Positions 28,701 to 37,334 of a stretch of 64,000 nt of DNA are shown piece after piece. This DNA is from Polyangiaceae bacterium (GTDB taxonomy: Bacteria > Myxococcota_A > Polyangia > Polyangiales > Polyangiaceae). The notes beneath the pieces are model-generated. The model was not told where the DNA came from and did not search any database. It saw only the letters and a list, made by a program, of their open reading frames with translations. The stretch's first letter is position 1, and the number at the start of each line of letters is the position of its first letter. Made by a program: the position numbers and the translations under genes. The stretch covers positions 145,626-209,625 of the forward strand of contig JADJXL010000005.1 in the NCBI GenBank assembly GCA_016715885.1, written 5' to 3'.

Positions 28701-29636
28701 TTCGTCGAGCTTCACAATCGCGGAACCACAGACCGTCAACCTCTCGGATTGGGCCTTCAATATACGAGCTGCGGCCGGTACTTATTGGAACACCACCAAC
28801 CTCGTCGGCTCGATTGCGGCGGGCGGTTACTTCCTCGTCCGGATGAGTGGCGGGTCGAACGGCGTGCCATTGCCTGTCACACCCGACCTGATAAGCTCGA
28901 TCAACATGGCCGGTGCGTCGGGCAAGATCGCGCTCGTGAGTTCCACGACTGCGCTTGCGGCGGAACTGCCCACCGCCCACTGGCACGGCATCGTCGGTTG
29001 TCGGTTGTGGCGCCAACCCCGCCAAACTGCTTCGAAGGCACTGCGGCTGTGCCCGTCCTCAGCAATTCCACCGCGGCTCTCCGCGTCCAAAACGGTTGCG
29101 GCGACGTCAACGAAAACAGCGCGGACTTTGCCGTTGACGTGCCAAACCCACGCAACAGCGCCACACCTGTGGCCGTTTGCGCGTGCACCGTGGAAAACGA
29201 AGCCAATACGGCGCTCGAAGCCGACTACTGCAACGTCCAATTCCCATTGTCGCTCAACGTGCAGACGGGAATGCAAACCCCCTTGATCTACGGACAGATC
29301 TTCGAGTCGGGCACGACGGGCGGCGGGACCGCCAAACCCAGCATTCGCTCGCAGCTCGGCTGGGGCGTGCCCTCCGCAAATCCGCAATACGAATCCGGCT
29401 GGACGTGGATCAATGCAACGATCAACGGCGCGTTTGTCGATCCAAACAACGACGAATACGAAGCGTCGTTCACCGCACCAGCACCTGGTGACTACCGTTA
29501 CGTCTACCGCGTGAGCCTCGACCAAGGCGTGAGCTGGACGGTATGTGATCAGAACATGGGCGACTTCGGTGCTGGCGCGAACGCTGGGCTCGAATTCAAC
29601 TTCGCCGACATGCCCGTCATGACCGTCACGCCCTGA
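25797..29636 (+). CDS. Giant Cys-rich lipoprotein with lamin-tail domain (compensating frameshift pair)
   Basis: AGGA precedes ATG 25797; the signal leads to GMGC (Cys21). A Ser-rich and GGMGGG linker (about 45-135) is followed by Cys-rich modules of the CPTDC/CDAGTCG type, six 24-residue DDNNACTADACDPMTG repeats, more Cys modules, an Ig-like strand region (about 835-940) and a lamin-tail domain. The latter starts as SQVYGGGGNAGATYTHDFVE in frame, continues in the +1 frame (TVNLSDWAFNIRAAAGTYWN, about 28725-28995) and returns to the original frame at APTPPNCFEGT. Two nearby indels that cancel are most easily explained by sequence error. The product would be about 1280 residues, exposed at the cell surface. 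Confidence 0.8.
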   Translation: MRRTTRFFFAAAALSLSGMGCELIATVDRSQIDQGAGGDAGKGGDAVSSSSSSSSSSGGGMGGGGGMGGGGMGGGGMGGGGMGGGGMGGAGGGGMGGGGMGGGGMGGAGGGGMGGGGMGGAGGGGMGGGGMGGGGMPCQMPTDCPATGSECITATCDAGTCGTTFVADGTAVSSQTAGNCKVDQCDGAGNVVTVDDDTDVPDDQNDCTADSCKTGAPQHDPLVAGTMCGAAMDLVCDGMGNCVGCNMPTDCPGDDTECQTRTCDAGVCGVSNAAQGTVLQAQTPNDCKTATCNGDGGVTDTFDGTDLPADDTDACTVAACDEQNGPVQNPISIDDNDACTADACDPMTGVSHTPVNVDDNNACTADACDPMTGVSHTPVNVDDNNACTADACDPMTGVSHTPISPDDNNACTTDSCDPMTGVSHTPVNVDDNNACTADACDPMTGVSHTPVNIDDGNQCTTDACDPMTGVSHTNLPSGTMCTQNGGTECDGNGNCITPAQCMLPSDCPGMDTECQTRTCNGGMCGFDYAPAGTLVVSQTAGDCQVNQCNGSGVIVSVADNADVPADDGNDCTDDTCNAGVPVHSPKTVDTACNSGGGTVCNATGQCVQCNTAVQCGVDTACQTHTCNAGTCGVNNAPSGTIVADPMAGDCASDQCDGAGGLIMNATDDADLPIDGNQCTDDVCTMGMPSNPPSAPATACNQDGGSLCDGASSCVECLVADTCPGMDTECQTRTCQLGACDFAFAPAGTLTSTQAPGDCQQNQCDGAGVEVSADDDTDVPIAGDECTIGVCNAGAPSIIAAPPGTPCTMGGTECDGNGVCITPTTVSVVATMPTDGGMPEASKAISVTFSTAMDGATLTGQTIAGPCTGSIQVSLDNFASCIAFSSALATMSAGDTVATLTAAPGMLVNRVYKIRVTTAATSALGAPLDMEHVHPNGFLTTSPNLCNDSVVISQVYGGGGNAGATYTHDFVELHNRGTTDRQPLGLGLQYTSCGRYLLEHHQPRRLDCGGRLLPRPDEWRVERRAIACHTRPDKLDQHGRCVGQDRAREFHDCACGGTAHRPLARHRRLSVVAPTPPNCFEGTAAVPVLSNSTAALRVQNGCGDVNENSADFAVDVPNPRNSATPVAVCACTVENEANTALEADYCNVQFPLSLNVQTGMQTPLIYGQIFESGTTGGGTAKPSIRSQLGWGVPSANPQYESGWTWINATINGAFVDPNNDEYEASFTAPAPGDYRYVYRVSLDQGVSWTVCDQNMGDFGAGANAGLEFNFADMPVMTVTP
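25971..26201 (+). repeat. Low-complexity GGCGGC-ATG tandem repeat
   Basis: Irregular 15- to 36-bp units of GGTGGCGGCGGCATG, interspersed with GGCGCCGGT, encode the GGGMGG linker of the giant lipoprotein. The run is nearly free of A/T apart from the ATG codons. Its reverse complement gives a Pro-rich frame, which is only a shadow. Confidence 0.75.
26793..27224 (+). repeat. Six 72-bp tandem repeats coding for Cys-rich 24-residue modules
   Basis: Each unit encodes the pattern DDNNACTADACDPMTGVSHT plus PVN or similar. Copies 2, 3 and 5 are almost identical in DNA as well as protein, copies 4 and 6 differ more. The near identity at silent positions indicates recent duplication or gene conversion rather than old divergence, and marks a region likely to vary in copy number and to be misassembled. 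Confidence 0.85.
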
Positions 29637-29642
29637 AAGAGG

Positions 29643-29656
29643 GCCGGGATCCCGGC
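29643..29656. terminator. Short GC palindrome after the giant lipoprotein gene
   Basis: GCCGGGATCCCGGC is a perfect palindrome starting seven bases after the stop codon at 29636. It could form a cruciform or part of a terminator, but it has no loop and no T run. Confidence 0.3.
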
Positions 29657-29793
29657 GCTCGCCACTTCCCCAAACAAAATCTTTCCTCCCGCCCAAGATC
29701 AGCCGATCATGGAGAGCACGCGTCTGTCCTGGGGGAGAAGAACCTTTCGCGGTCTGCTCCGTATCCCTCGCTCTCGCGGACATCGGAGTGAAC

Positions 29794-32700
29794 ATGACCG
29801 GCTTTCTCGATCGGCTCAGGGCGTACTGGAAAAACAATCCCCTCTCGGCACGCGCAGTGCTCGGCCTCTTGGTGCTTCTCGCGTGCGCCGTGGCGTTTGT
29901 CGCGACGCAACGCGTGCCCCCCGTGCGCGCAGGCGTCGTCGACGCGCGCCTCGAGCTTGCGGCCGGCGAAGTGCGCCTCACCGACGGCGACAAATCCGCC
30001 ACGCTCATCTCCGGCGTCGCGCTTCCCCAAGGCGCCGACGTGTCCACGGGCAGCGGCGCCCGCGCCCTCGTACGCCTCGCCGATGGCTCGTCGCTGTTTT
30101 TGCGCAGCGACACCAAAGTCAAACTTCTCCCCGAAGGCGCCGACATCCTTTCGGGTGAGGTTTGGCTCGACGCACCTCCTTCCGAACGAGCCGCGATGCA
30201 GCACAAGGCCGGCTCCGTCACCGTGTCCGCTGCCGATGCAGGCTTGTCCATCGTAAATGCGGGCGGCGAAACGCGCGTCGTCGTCACACGAGGTCTCGCG
30301 GTCGTCACGTCGCCCGGTGGTCGCGTCGAAGTCAACGCGGGTGAACAAGTCGAAATCAAGGGCTCGGACAAACCCAACGTAAAACCCGTCGTTTTCTGGG
30401 ACGATTGGACCGGCGGCATGGGCGACGGCCGGCCGCTCGCGGGAAATGCCAGCGGCGCCGGGCGCATCTACGGCGTGTCGCCAAACGACATCGGCGCCAA
30501 AGCAAAACTGCTCGAAATCAGCCGACAATCCGTGCGCGCCGTCATTCGCGATGGCCTTGCGGAGACCGAAGTCGACCAGACGTTCGGCAATCCAGGCGGC
30601 GGCATGCTCGAAGGTTGGTATTGGTTCAGCGTCCCCGAACGAGCGATCGTGACGTCGTTTGCCGTCGAAACGGACGGCGTCCTCGTCGAAGGCGAAGTGA
30701 CAGAACGCAAAGAAGCCGCGGCTCGATATACGAAAGCCGTATCGAGTGGCCATTCGCCCGCGCTGCTCGAATGGGTCGATGGCCGTACGTATCGGTCGCG
30801 CATTTACCCGATTCCGGCATCGGGATCGCGTCGCGTCGTTTTGCGCTACCTGGAAGTGCTGCCGTCGCAAGAAGGCAAACTCGAGTACCTTTATCCAATG
30901 CGTTCGGACGAACCCTCGCGCATTGGTGAATTTTCGCTCGAAGTCGATTTGGGCACGATTGGCCCGAAAATGCGAATTTCGAGTTTGGCGGACGCGGTCG
31001 TCGAAGAGCGCGGACGTCGCGTGACGATGCGGCGTAGCGGGTATTTGCCCCGAGCCGATTTTCAAATCGAAGCGACGCCGATCGAAAAAGACAAACGCGA
31101 ACCGCTCACGATCGCGCGCTGGTCCGCAGGCAGTGATCGAGCCGATTACGTGATGGCGCGTTACGTTCCCGACATCGATTGGTCGACCATTCCCGAACCA
31201 CCGGGGGATGTGGCGGTCGTCGTCGACACGTCCGCATCCGGCGATGAAGCCGTCCGTCAACAAAAGGCCGTCGCTGCGGAAGCTACTCTTCGAGCGCTCT
31301 CGAAAAAAGACAAATTCGTTCTCATCGCCATTGATTCGGCGCCCACGGTGCTTTGGCCGAAAGAGGGTTTGGCGGAAGCAACCGACAAAGAAATCGCCGC
31401 GGCGCTTGGAAAACTTGCCGAACATGCATCGGCGGGCGCAACGGACCTCGGCGCCATGTTCGACGCGGCGCTCGGAAGGCTTCACGGCACGGAACAACCG
31501 GCCGTCGTGTACATTGGCGACGGGCTCGCAACATCGGGCGAAGTGGCGGCGGATCGTTTGTCCGAGCGGCTTCGTCGATCGCTCTCGACATCGCGGGCGC
31601 GTCTGTTTACCGTAGCCGTTGGAGCTCAAAGCAATTTGGGACTCCTGCGTGAACTTGCGCGACAAGGCGGCGGCCAAAGTTTCCGCATTGATCGCACGGA
31701 GACCGCGACGAGCGAAGTGCTTCGTCTTGCGAGCGCGATCAAAACACCAACGATTACGGAGCTGTCGATCGATCTCGGCGCGGGGCTTGACGAAGCCATG
31801 TTCACGGCGACTGGCAAGATTTCGCGTGGTGAAGAAGTGATGCTCGTGGCGCGAACGCATCATGCGTTGCCGAAAGAGGCAATGGTGAAGGGTCGCGTCG
31901 GCGGTAAAGACTTCACGAAGACGTATCCGATTACGATGACGCAGGGGCCGAGCACGTCGCTCGTCCCGCGGCTGTGGGCGGCGGAAAAGATTCGGCGACT
32001 GCTTGGCGAAGCGACGGATCCGGATGAATTGCGAGGCAAAATTGTCGAAATTGGCCTCGATTATGGCCTCATGACGCCTTATACGAGCATCCTCGCGCTC
32101 GAAAGCGAAGCGGCGTATGCGCGACAAGGCATTCGACGGAGGAATTCGCCACTTCGCGGAACTCGTTTGACGATGCTCGATGCGGCGACCGAACGCGCGT
32201 GGATGGATGCCGCGGCAAACCCCGTTCCGGCGGTGATGTTCGGTTGTTCCAAGAGCGACGAGGCGCCGGCGTCGGCCATTTCGCAGGCGCCTCCGCCGGT
32301 GGCTGTTGCACCGGCGGAGCCAGCGGGCGAGCACATGAATCTCGACGATCAAAAAGCGCGGGCAGGCGAGCCTACGGACACGCCGGTTGCGGGCATTGTG
32401 CCGGAGCCGTCGCCGGAATCGGCAACCGCGGAAGCTCCGGCAATGCCGAAAGCGGATATTGCCGGAAAGATTGCGAAAGCTTCGTCAGACGACGAGATTG
32501 GCGATTTCAAACCCATGGGTGGGAGCGGATATGTCGGGGGACTCGGGGCTGCGCCGCCTGGCGCGCGAGTGCCGAACCGCAGCACCCGTCCACTCGCGGC
32601 GGGAAACAGCCCTCGTAGCGTCGAATTGGCTGGCTTCGACAAACCAAAACCTGCGCCCCCGCCACCCCCGCCGCATCGTGAACAGGATGGCCAAAAAGCG

Positions 32701-34011
32701 GAGCGCGTGAAAATATCGCGCACGATGCCGGCGATGCCTTGCAGCGACGTGGCGCGAAGGCCGCTCGCGGATCGCATCGTCATGTGGTCGAAACGTTTGA
32801 AGGGCGAGCTCGACGGCGCGGCGCTCGTGTCACGTTATGAAGCGGCGCGCACGACGTGCGAAATACCCGATTGGCGTGCCGAACAAGCATTGCTCGATCT
32901 CATTCAGCAAAAAGCGCGCACGGAAGAAGCCGTCTTGGCACTTTTGGAACACTTGGCAAAAACCCCCGATACGCAAAGGTACGTGGCGCAGGCGATTTTG
33001 CGTCGTACGGTCGATCCGCGCATTGCAGCGGCCGTGCGTCGAACGCTGTTTGGAGAAAAAATCCAATGGGACGCCGTCGATGCCGAGCTTGCGGAGATTA
33101 CGGATGTCGAGCAAAAGCTTGCGGTATTGCGCGAACGAATGCTCGTGGCGCCGGGTGATCCCGAAGGCGAATACCGCATCGTGCGGCTCTTGGGTGAAGC
33201 TGGAAAACGCGACGATGCATTGGCGCACGGAAGGCGACTGCGTGATCGAGGGCTCATGAGTCCGACGTTGGCGCTATCGCTGGGCGATGTATTGGCGCAG
33301 CAAGGATTCGAAGAGGAAGCGCTTCGGACGTATTCCGAAATCGTCGAATTCGACCCGCAAAGTGCCGATTCGCGGCGGCTCTTGGGTGATGTGTTTTTGC
33401 GTCATCGTTGGCACGCGGCGGCGTATCGCCAATACAAAACGCTCACCGATCTTCGTCCTGGTGATCCGGCTGCATTCTTGCGATTGGCCTTGGCTGCTGC
33501 AGGCAGTGGTCGCGTGGACGAAGCTTTGCGTATCGAACGCCAAGTTGCATCGGCAGAAGGCACGCCGGGCCCGCGGGATCCGCGGCTATGGGCGCGCCTC
33601 GCAGCAGCGGCACAACTGGCCAAGTTGCTGGATGGCGGTGGAAAACCTCCCGAGGCTTCGCTTGCCGACGGTTTGACCCGCAAAATGAAAGAGCTTGCCT
33701 TGTGGAGTGGTCCGAGCGCCATTGCCATTCTCACGTGGGACGACTTGAGCGCGGATTTGGTGCTCGTGGGCAAAGAAGGCGACAAGGACGCGGCGCTGCC
33801 CGAATTGTCGGAATCGTCGTCCGTGGGCATTTCAGCGCTCGAAGTGCCGCTCGGTGACGAAGGGCGGTACGTGTTTTCGGCAAAGTGGCGGTCGAAGAAG
33901 CTTCGCGAGGTGTCCGTGACGCTGCATTCGATTGCGTGGGATGGAAAAGCATTCCGCGTGAAAATCTCGACGGCGAAACTGCCAATCGCCGAAGATGTCG
34001 TCGGATTCTGA
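29794..34011 (+). CDS. VIT/VWA-domain membrane protein with FecR-like and TPR regions
   Basis: ATG 29794 has GGAG five bases upstream. The 1405-residue protein has one N-terminal membrane segment (AVLGLLVLLACAVAFVATQ), a FecR-like beta domain (about 50-180), a VIT domain (about 235-385, DQTFGNPGGGMLEGWYWFSVP), and a VWA domain with the metal-ion site DTSAS (about 470). A Pro/Ala-rich linker, a helical TPR region (about 1120-1260, ALSLGDVLAQQGFEEEALRTYSEIV) and a beta-rich C-terminal domain follow. The VIT+VWA pair is known from inter-alpha-trypsin inhibitor heavy chains and bacterial surface proteins. The membrane protein at 34039 and the OmpA protein at 35300 follow closely, suggesting an envelope complex. 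Confidence 0.87.
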   Translation: MTGFLDRLRAYWKNNPLSARAVLGLLVLLACAVAFVATQRVPPVRAGVVDARLELAAGEVRLTDGDKSATLISGVALPQGADVSTGSGARALVRLADGSSLFLRSDTKVKLLPEGADILSGEVWLDAPPSERAAMQHKAGSVTVSAADAGLSIVNAGGETRVVVTRGLAVVTSPGGRVEVNAGEQVEIKGSDKPNVKPVVFWDDWTGGMGDGRPLAGNASGAGRIYGVSPNDIGAKAKLLEISRQSVRAVIRDGLAETEVDQTFGNPGGGMLEGWYWFSVPERAIVTSFAVETDGVLVEGEVTERKEAAARYTKAVSSGHSPALLEWVDGRTYRSRIYPIPASGSRRVVLRYLEVLPSQEGKLEYLYPMRSDEPSRIGEFSLEVDLGTIGPKMRISSLADAVVEERGRRVTMRRSGYLPRADFQIEATPIEKDKREPLTIARWSAGSDRADYVMARYVPDIDWSTIPEPPGDVAVVVDTSASGDEAVRQQKAVAAEATLRALSKKDKFVLIAIDSAPTVLWPKEGLAEATDKEIAAALGKLAEHASAGATDLGAMFDAALGRLHGTEQPAVVYIGDGLATSGEVAADRLSERLRRSLSTSRARLFTVAVGAQSNLGLLRELARQGGGQSFRIDRTETATSEVLRLASAIKTPTITELSIDLGAGLDEAMFTATGKISRGEEVMLVARTHHALPKEAMVKGRVGGKDFTKTYPITMTQGPSTSLVPRLWAAEKIRRLLGEATDPDELRGKIVEIGLDYGLMTPYTSILALESEAAYARQGIRRRNSPLRGTRLTMLDAATERAWMDAAANPVPAVMFGCSKSDEAPASAISQAPPPVAVAPAEPAGEHMNLDDQKARAGEPTDTPVAGIVPEPSPESATAEAPAMPKADIAGKIAKASSDDEIGDFKPMGGSGYVGGLGAAPPGARVPNRSTRPLAAGNSPRSVELAGFDKPKPAPPPPPPHREQDGQKAERVKISRTMPAMPCSDVARRPLADRIVMWSKRLKGELDGAALVSRYEAARTTCEIPDWRAEQALLDLIQQKARTEEAVLALLEHLAKTPDTQRYVAQAILRRTVDPRIAAAVRRTLFGEKIQWDAVDAELAEITDVEQKLAVLRERMLVAPGDPEGEYRIVRLLGEAGKRDDALAHGRRLRDRGLMSPTLALSLGDVLAQQGFEEEALRTYSEIVEFDPQSADSRRLLGDVFLRHRWHAAAYRQYKTLTDLRPGDPAAFLRLALAAAGSGRVDEALRIERQVASAEGTPGPRDPRLWARLAAAAQLAKLLDGGGKPPEASLADGLTRKMKELALWSGPSAIAILTWDDLSADLVLVGKEGDKDAALPELSESSSVGISALEVPLGDEGRYVFSAKWRSKKLREVSVTLHSIAWDGKAFRVKISTAKLPIAEDVVGF

Positions 34012-34038
34012 GGTTTGGCGCGGCGAGCGGAGCTTTTC

Positions 34039-35295
34039 ATGATCGACATCACGTTCCTCGGACAGCTCGTGGCGACCTTGGCCTCCGTGGGCGCATTTCT
34101 GGCGCTCGCGGGTCTCTTCGGCGCCGCGGCGTTCGTCTTGTCCACGGCGGCCATGGCCATCGAGCGATTGCCGGGGAGTGGCGCGCTCGTTTTGCGTGGG
34201 CAAACCCAGAAACAAGTGGGTTTGCCCTGGACCATGGGGACGATTGCGGGGATCTTGTCGTTTGTCGTGGCGCTTGCCACGTTGCGTGTGGGCGGCGCGA
34301 TTGCAACCTTCGTGTTTGCGCTCGTGCTCGCGGCATTGGGACGATCTTCGGTCGCGCTCGTGAGCGTGCTCGGCGCGCGTATGGGCATGCGAATGGCGCG
34401 CAATCGAGCGACGCGGGCGAAGGCGCTCGTCGAATGGCGCGCGCAAAAAGCGGCGGACGCCAATGCAGCCATGCGAAAGCGTCTGCTCGCCGAAGACTTG
34501 ACATCGGACGTCACGAATGCCGATGCAGCGCTGGGCAAGCTCCGCGATGCGCTCGCGAAATTGGTGGAAACGCGCGAGGCGCTTGCCGAAAAGCTCAAAG
34601 CGGCGCTCGACTCGGGCGGCAACGTATCGCTCGTCGCGGACATGGTGCGCATGCGTGACGACATGGACGTGCGAATCGACCTGGGAAAACGTGTGCTCGG
34701 GGCAGCCGAGGCGGCGGTGTCGCGCTTGGCATTCTCCATTCCCGTGAAAAAACTCGTGCGGCGAAGGCCGGCCGAAATAACCGGCCTCGATCCACGCGTG
34801 CCGGGCGATTACGCATCGCGAATCGACGCAGCCATTGCGGCAATCGATTCGTATGCCGTCGTCATTGCGGAAGCTCGAGCGGAAATCGACAAGCTCGAAA
34901 CGGAGCGTCCTCTCGCAGAAAATGCGGACGGCACGGAGAGTTTGCCGGTGCGAGCGCGCCGCGAGATCGACGCCATCGAGGGAGCGTACAAAGCGGTCCG
35001 TGAAAAGGCGGACCTCGTGCGATTGGGTCTGCGAGCGCGCGCGGGAATGGCACAAGTGGCAAGCGCGGCGGGCGAAGTTTCCGTGCATGCGGAGGTTCGC
35101 GCCGACGAGCGTGACGTCAACCTATTGCTCGATGACCTTGCGCGTGCGAATCAAACGACGGCGGAGGATTTCGTGGGGGGCGACGAGCACGTACGGGCGC
35201 TCGCGATGGCATTGGCAAAAGGTGCAAGAGCGTTGTCGGGTGGAGATCGGGCGTCGCTCGGGGAAGTCGTGGAGGCATTGCAATCCATGGGGTGA
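34039..35295 (+). CDS. Hypothetical membrane protein with coiled-coil region
   Basis: ATG 34039 is chosen over TTG 34015 because GGAG lies seven bases before it. The 418-residue protein has about three N-terminal membrane helices (LVATLASVGAFLALAGLFGA, IAGILSFVVALATL, IATFVFALVLAALG) and then a long cytoplasmic or periplasmic helical part with coiled-coil heptads (AALGKLRDALAKLVETREAL). No family is recognised. It is 27 bp behind the VIT/VWA gene and 4 bp ahead of the OmpA lipoprotein gene, so the three are probably co-transcribed. Confidence 0.78.
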   Translation: MIDITFLGQLVATLASVGAFLALAGLFGAAAFVLSTAAMAIERLPGSGALVLRGQTQKQVGLPWTMGTIAGILSFVVALATLRVGGAIATFVFALVLAALGRSSVALVSVLGARMGMRMARNRATRAKALVEWRAQKAADANAAMRKRLLAEDLTSDVTNADAALGKLRDALAKLVETREALAEKLKAALDSGGNVSLVADMVRMRDDMDVRIDLGKRVLGAAEAAVSRLAFSIPVKKLVRRRPAEITGLDPRVPGDYASRIDAAIAAIDSYAVVIAEARAEIDKLETERPLAENADGTESLPVRARREIDAIEGAYKAVREKADLVRLGLRARAGMAQVASAAGEVSVHAEVRADERDVNLLLDDLARANQTTAEDFVGGDEHVRALAMALAKGARALSGGDRASLGEVVEALQSMG

Positions 35296-35299
35296 AGCA

Positions 35300-35914
35300 A
35301 TGAAACACGTTTGTCCGGGCGTTCTCGTTGCCTTTGTGATGGTTGCGTGTGAGCCGCCGGCAAAGGTGACGACTCCGGCGGCTGCTCCTGGCGTTTCCGC
35401 CGAAGTGGCAGCAAAGCCATTGCCGACAGCATCGGCCGTGGCCGCAGTCGAGCCAGCGCCATTGGCATCTGCTCCGTCGGCTGCTGCTCCTGTGCCGTGT
35501 CCGCCCGAAGCGCCTGCGCCTGCAGGGGCGCTCGCGTGGGTGAATGGGTGCAAAATCGAATTGGGTGAAAAAATATATTTCGATTTCGACAAGGCCACGA
35601 TTAGACCGCAGAGTTTTCCGGTGCTGGATGCCGTGGGAGACATTCTTTTTCGCGATGTGGATTTACACGTCGAAATTCAGGGGCACCTGGGTGATCCGGA
35701 TCGAGAAGCTTATGGTCGCAAGCTATCGCAGCACCGTGCGCAAGCAGTCATGAACTATCTCATTGCGAAAAAAGGGATCGCTCGCGAGCGGCTCACGGCG
35801 GTGGGATACGAGAATAGTGTACCCATTGCCGATTGGAGGACGGAGGAGGGGCGGGCAAAAAATCGTAGAATCGAGCTCGTGATTCGGAAATGGAGTGGCG
35901 GAGAGAACAGGTGA
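35300..35914 (+). CDS. OmpA-family lipoprotein
   Basis: The signal ends in VAFVMVAC; an Ala/Pro-rich linker leads to an OmpA C-terminal peptidoglycan-binding domain (about residues 85-200) with IYFDFDKATIRPQSFPVLDAV, GHLGDPDREAYGRKLSQHRA and EEGRAKNRRIELVI. This is a Pal-like arrangement, tethering outer membrane to the wall. The central loop has GHLGDPD where the family usually has GHTD. ATG 35300 lies 4 bp after the upstream stop and closes the 29794-35914 operon. It converges with the PAS-STAS gene (15 bp). Confidence 0.88.
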   Translation: MKHVCPGVLVAFVMVACEPPAKVTTPAAAPGVSAEVAAKPLPTASAVAAVEPAPLASAPSAAAPVPCPPEAPAPAGALAWVNGCKIELGEKIYFDFDKATIRPQSFPVLDAVGDILFRDVDLHVEIQGHLGDPDREAYGRKLSQHRAQAVMNYLIAKKGIARERLTAVGYENSVPIADWRTEEGRAKNRRIELVIRKWSGGENR

Positions 35915-35929
35915 CGCGGAGATGCGTCG

Positions 35930-37123
35930 TCAACCTTTGCGTGCGCGCGTATTTTTTGCATCGAGCCGCATGCACGATCGCAGTGCTCCTCGCAAATCCG
36001 ACGTCGTGGGTATGCCGCCGAGGTCCGCGGACAAACCCACGAGCGATTGTGCAACGGCGGGCCTTATCCCCGAAAGCACGCCGCGTGCTCCCAGGAGTTT
36101 CACGGCACGAAGAATGGACACGAGGTGTTCGGCGACGGCGGCATCGACGCTGGCCACGGCCGTCAAATCGAGGATCACGTGCTCCGATTGCGTGCGGACC
36201 ACGGCATCGAGCAGCCCTTCCATGATTCTCGCCGACCGGACGTCGTCGAGCACGCCCACGATGGGGAGGGTGAGCACGCCGTCCCAAACTTCGATGATGG
36301 GCAGCGACAGATCTGCAATTTGATTGCGTTGCGCCTCGATCAGCGTGAGTTTGTCGCGCAATTCCTCTTCGGCTTCGACGCGATGGGTGATGTCCGTGAT
36401 GAATCCTTCGAGCGCGAGCAGCTCGCCGTTGTCTGAGAATACACCTCGACCTTGCTCGAAGCACCAGCGCTGCCCGCCGCCCTTCGTGCGAATGCGATAC
36501 TGCAGGGTGAACGGCTCTTTGTTGGCGAGCGCCTTCTGCACGGCATTCCAGACGGGTTGTGCATCGTCGGGATGAAAGAGATCACCGAAACTCGTGGTTT
36601 TGTTGAAGAGAAGGTCGTCGACTTCGTAGCCCGTGAGCGCCAGGCATCCGGCGCTCACGAATTCCATGGTCCAATCGGGATCGTTGCGGCACCGGTAAGC
36701 CATACCCGGCAAGTTCGCCAAAAGTGTCGTGAGAAACCTTTCGCGTTCCTGCATTTCGCTTTTGACGCGTCGCGACGTTGTACCGTCGTGCGTAATGAAT
36801 TGAACGACGTTTCGTGCGGGTTCCATGACACCACGCCATTCGAGCCATCGCAGTTCGCCGTCGGGGTGGCAGATGGGGGCGTCGAAGCTCACGGTCTCGT
36901 GATTGGTCGCGTCGAGTAGCGCTTTGGCGACCTCGTCGTGCGCGTCCTGCCAAACGATAGACGAGAGGCCCAGCTCGCGTAGCTCTTCCTCGGTGCGTCC
37001 TGCTATGGCGCAAAATGCGGGGTTTGCCCGGACGATCGCGCCGCTTTTATCGATGTCCAGGCAAGGAGCGGGTTGAAGGACGAATTCCCGGTCTCGGTCG
37101 TTTCGCGCAGCGGAGGATGGCAT
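35930..37123 (-). CDS. PAS-STAS regulator (RsbR-like)
   Basis: Two PAS domains (about residues 15-130 and 140-260, the second ending GFITDITHRVEAEEELR) are followed by a STAS domain (about 280-385: IIEVWDGVLTLPIVGVLDD, ILDLTAVASVD, LLGARGVLSGIRPAVAQSLV). This is the layout of RsbR-type stressosome co-antagonists, but the STAS phosphorylation loop DLTGVxxVDT reads DLTAVASVDAA, so the usual second Thr is Ala. ATG 37123 is used because GGAGG precedes it. A stressosome role is inferred from homology; no RsbS/RsbT partner is adjacent. Confidence 0.85.
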   Translation of the reverse strand: MPSSAARNDRDREFVLQPAPCLDIDKSGAIVRANPAFCAIAGRTEEELRELGLSSIVWQDAHDEVAKALLDATNHETVSFDAPICHPDGELRWLEWRGVMEPARNVVQFITHDGTTSRRVKSEMQERERFLTTLLANLPGMAYRCRNDPDWTMEFVSAGCLALTGYEVDDLLFNKTTSFGDLFHPDDAQPVWNAVQKALANKEPFTLQYRIRTKGGGQRWCFEQGRGVFSDNGELLALEGFITDITHRVEAEEELRDKLTLIEAQRNQIADLSLPIIEVWDGVLTLPIVGVLDDVRSARIMEGLLDAVVRTQSEHVILDLTAVASVDAAVAEHLVSILRAVKLLGARGVLSGIRPAVAQSLVGLSADLGGIPTTSDLRGALRSCMRLDAKNTRARKG

Positions 37124-37334
37124 AATGGATGGGCCTCCGAGTTTCGTCCATCGAAGCGCCATGATTCGCCGAGGTCAAGCGTAATGTTGCCTTGCAAATG
37201 ATGAATTCCGTGTCATTTTTTTGACGCTCACAACGATCAACGGCGTTCGTCTACCTGCGGGCTGGCCTTTTCTTCTGGCCATATCGCTTCACATCGGACA
37301 GGGTTGCTCCTGTACCGCCAACACACCAAATGCC

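Noticed and set aside
29707..32352. 881-codon open frame on the minus strand
   Set aside because: Antisense to the VIT/VWA gene, Arg/Phe/His-rich without motifs; a GC-rich shadow.
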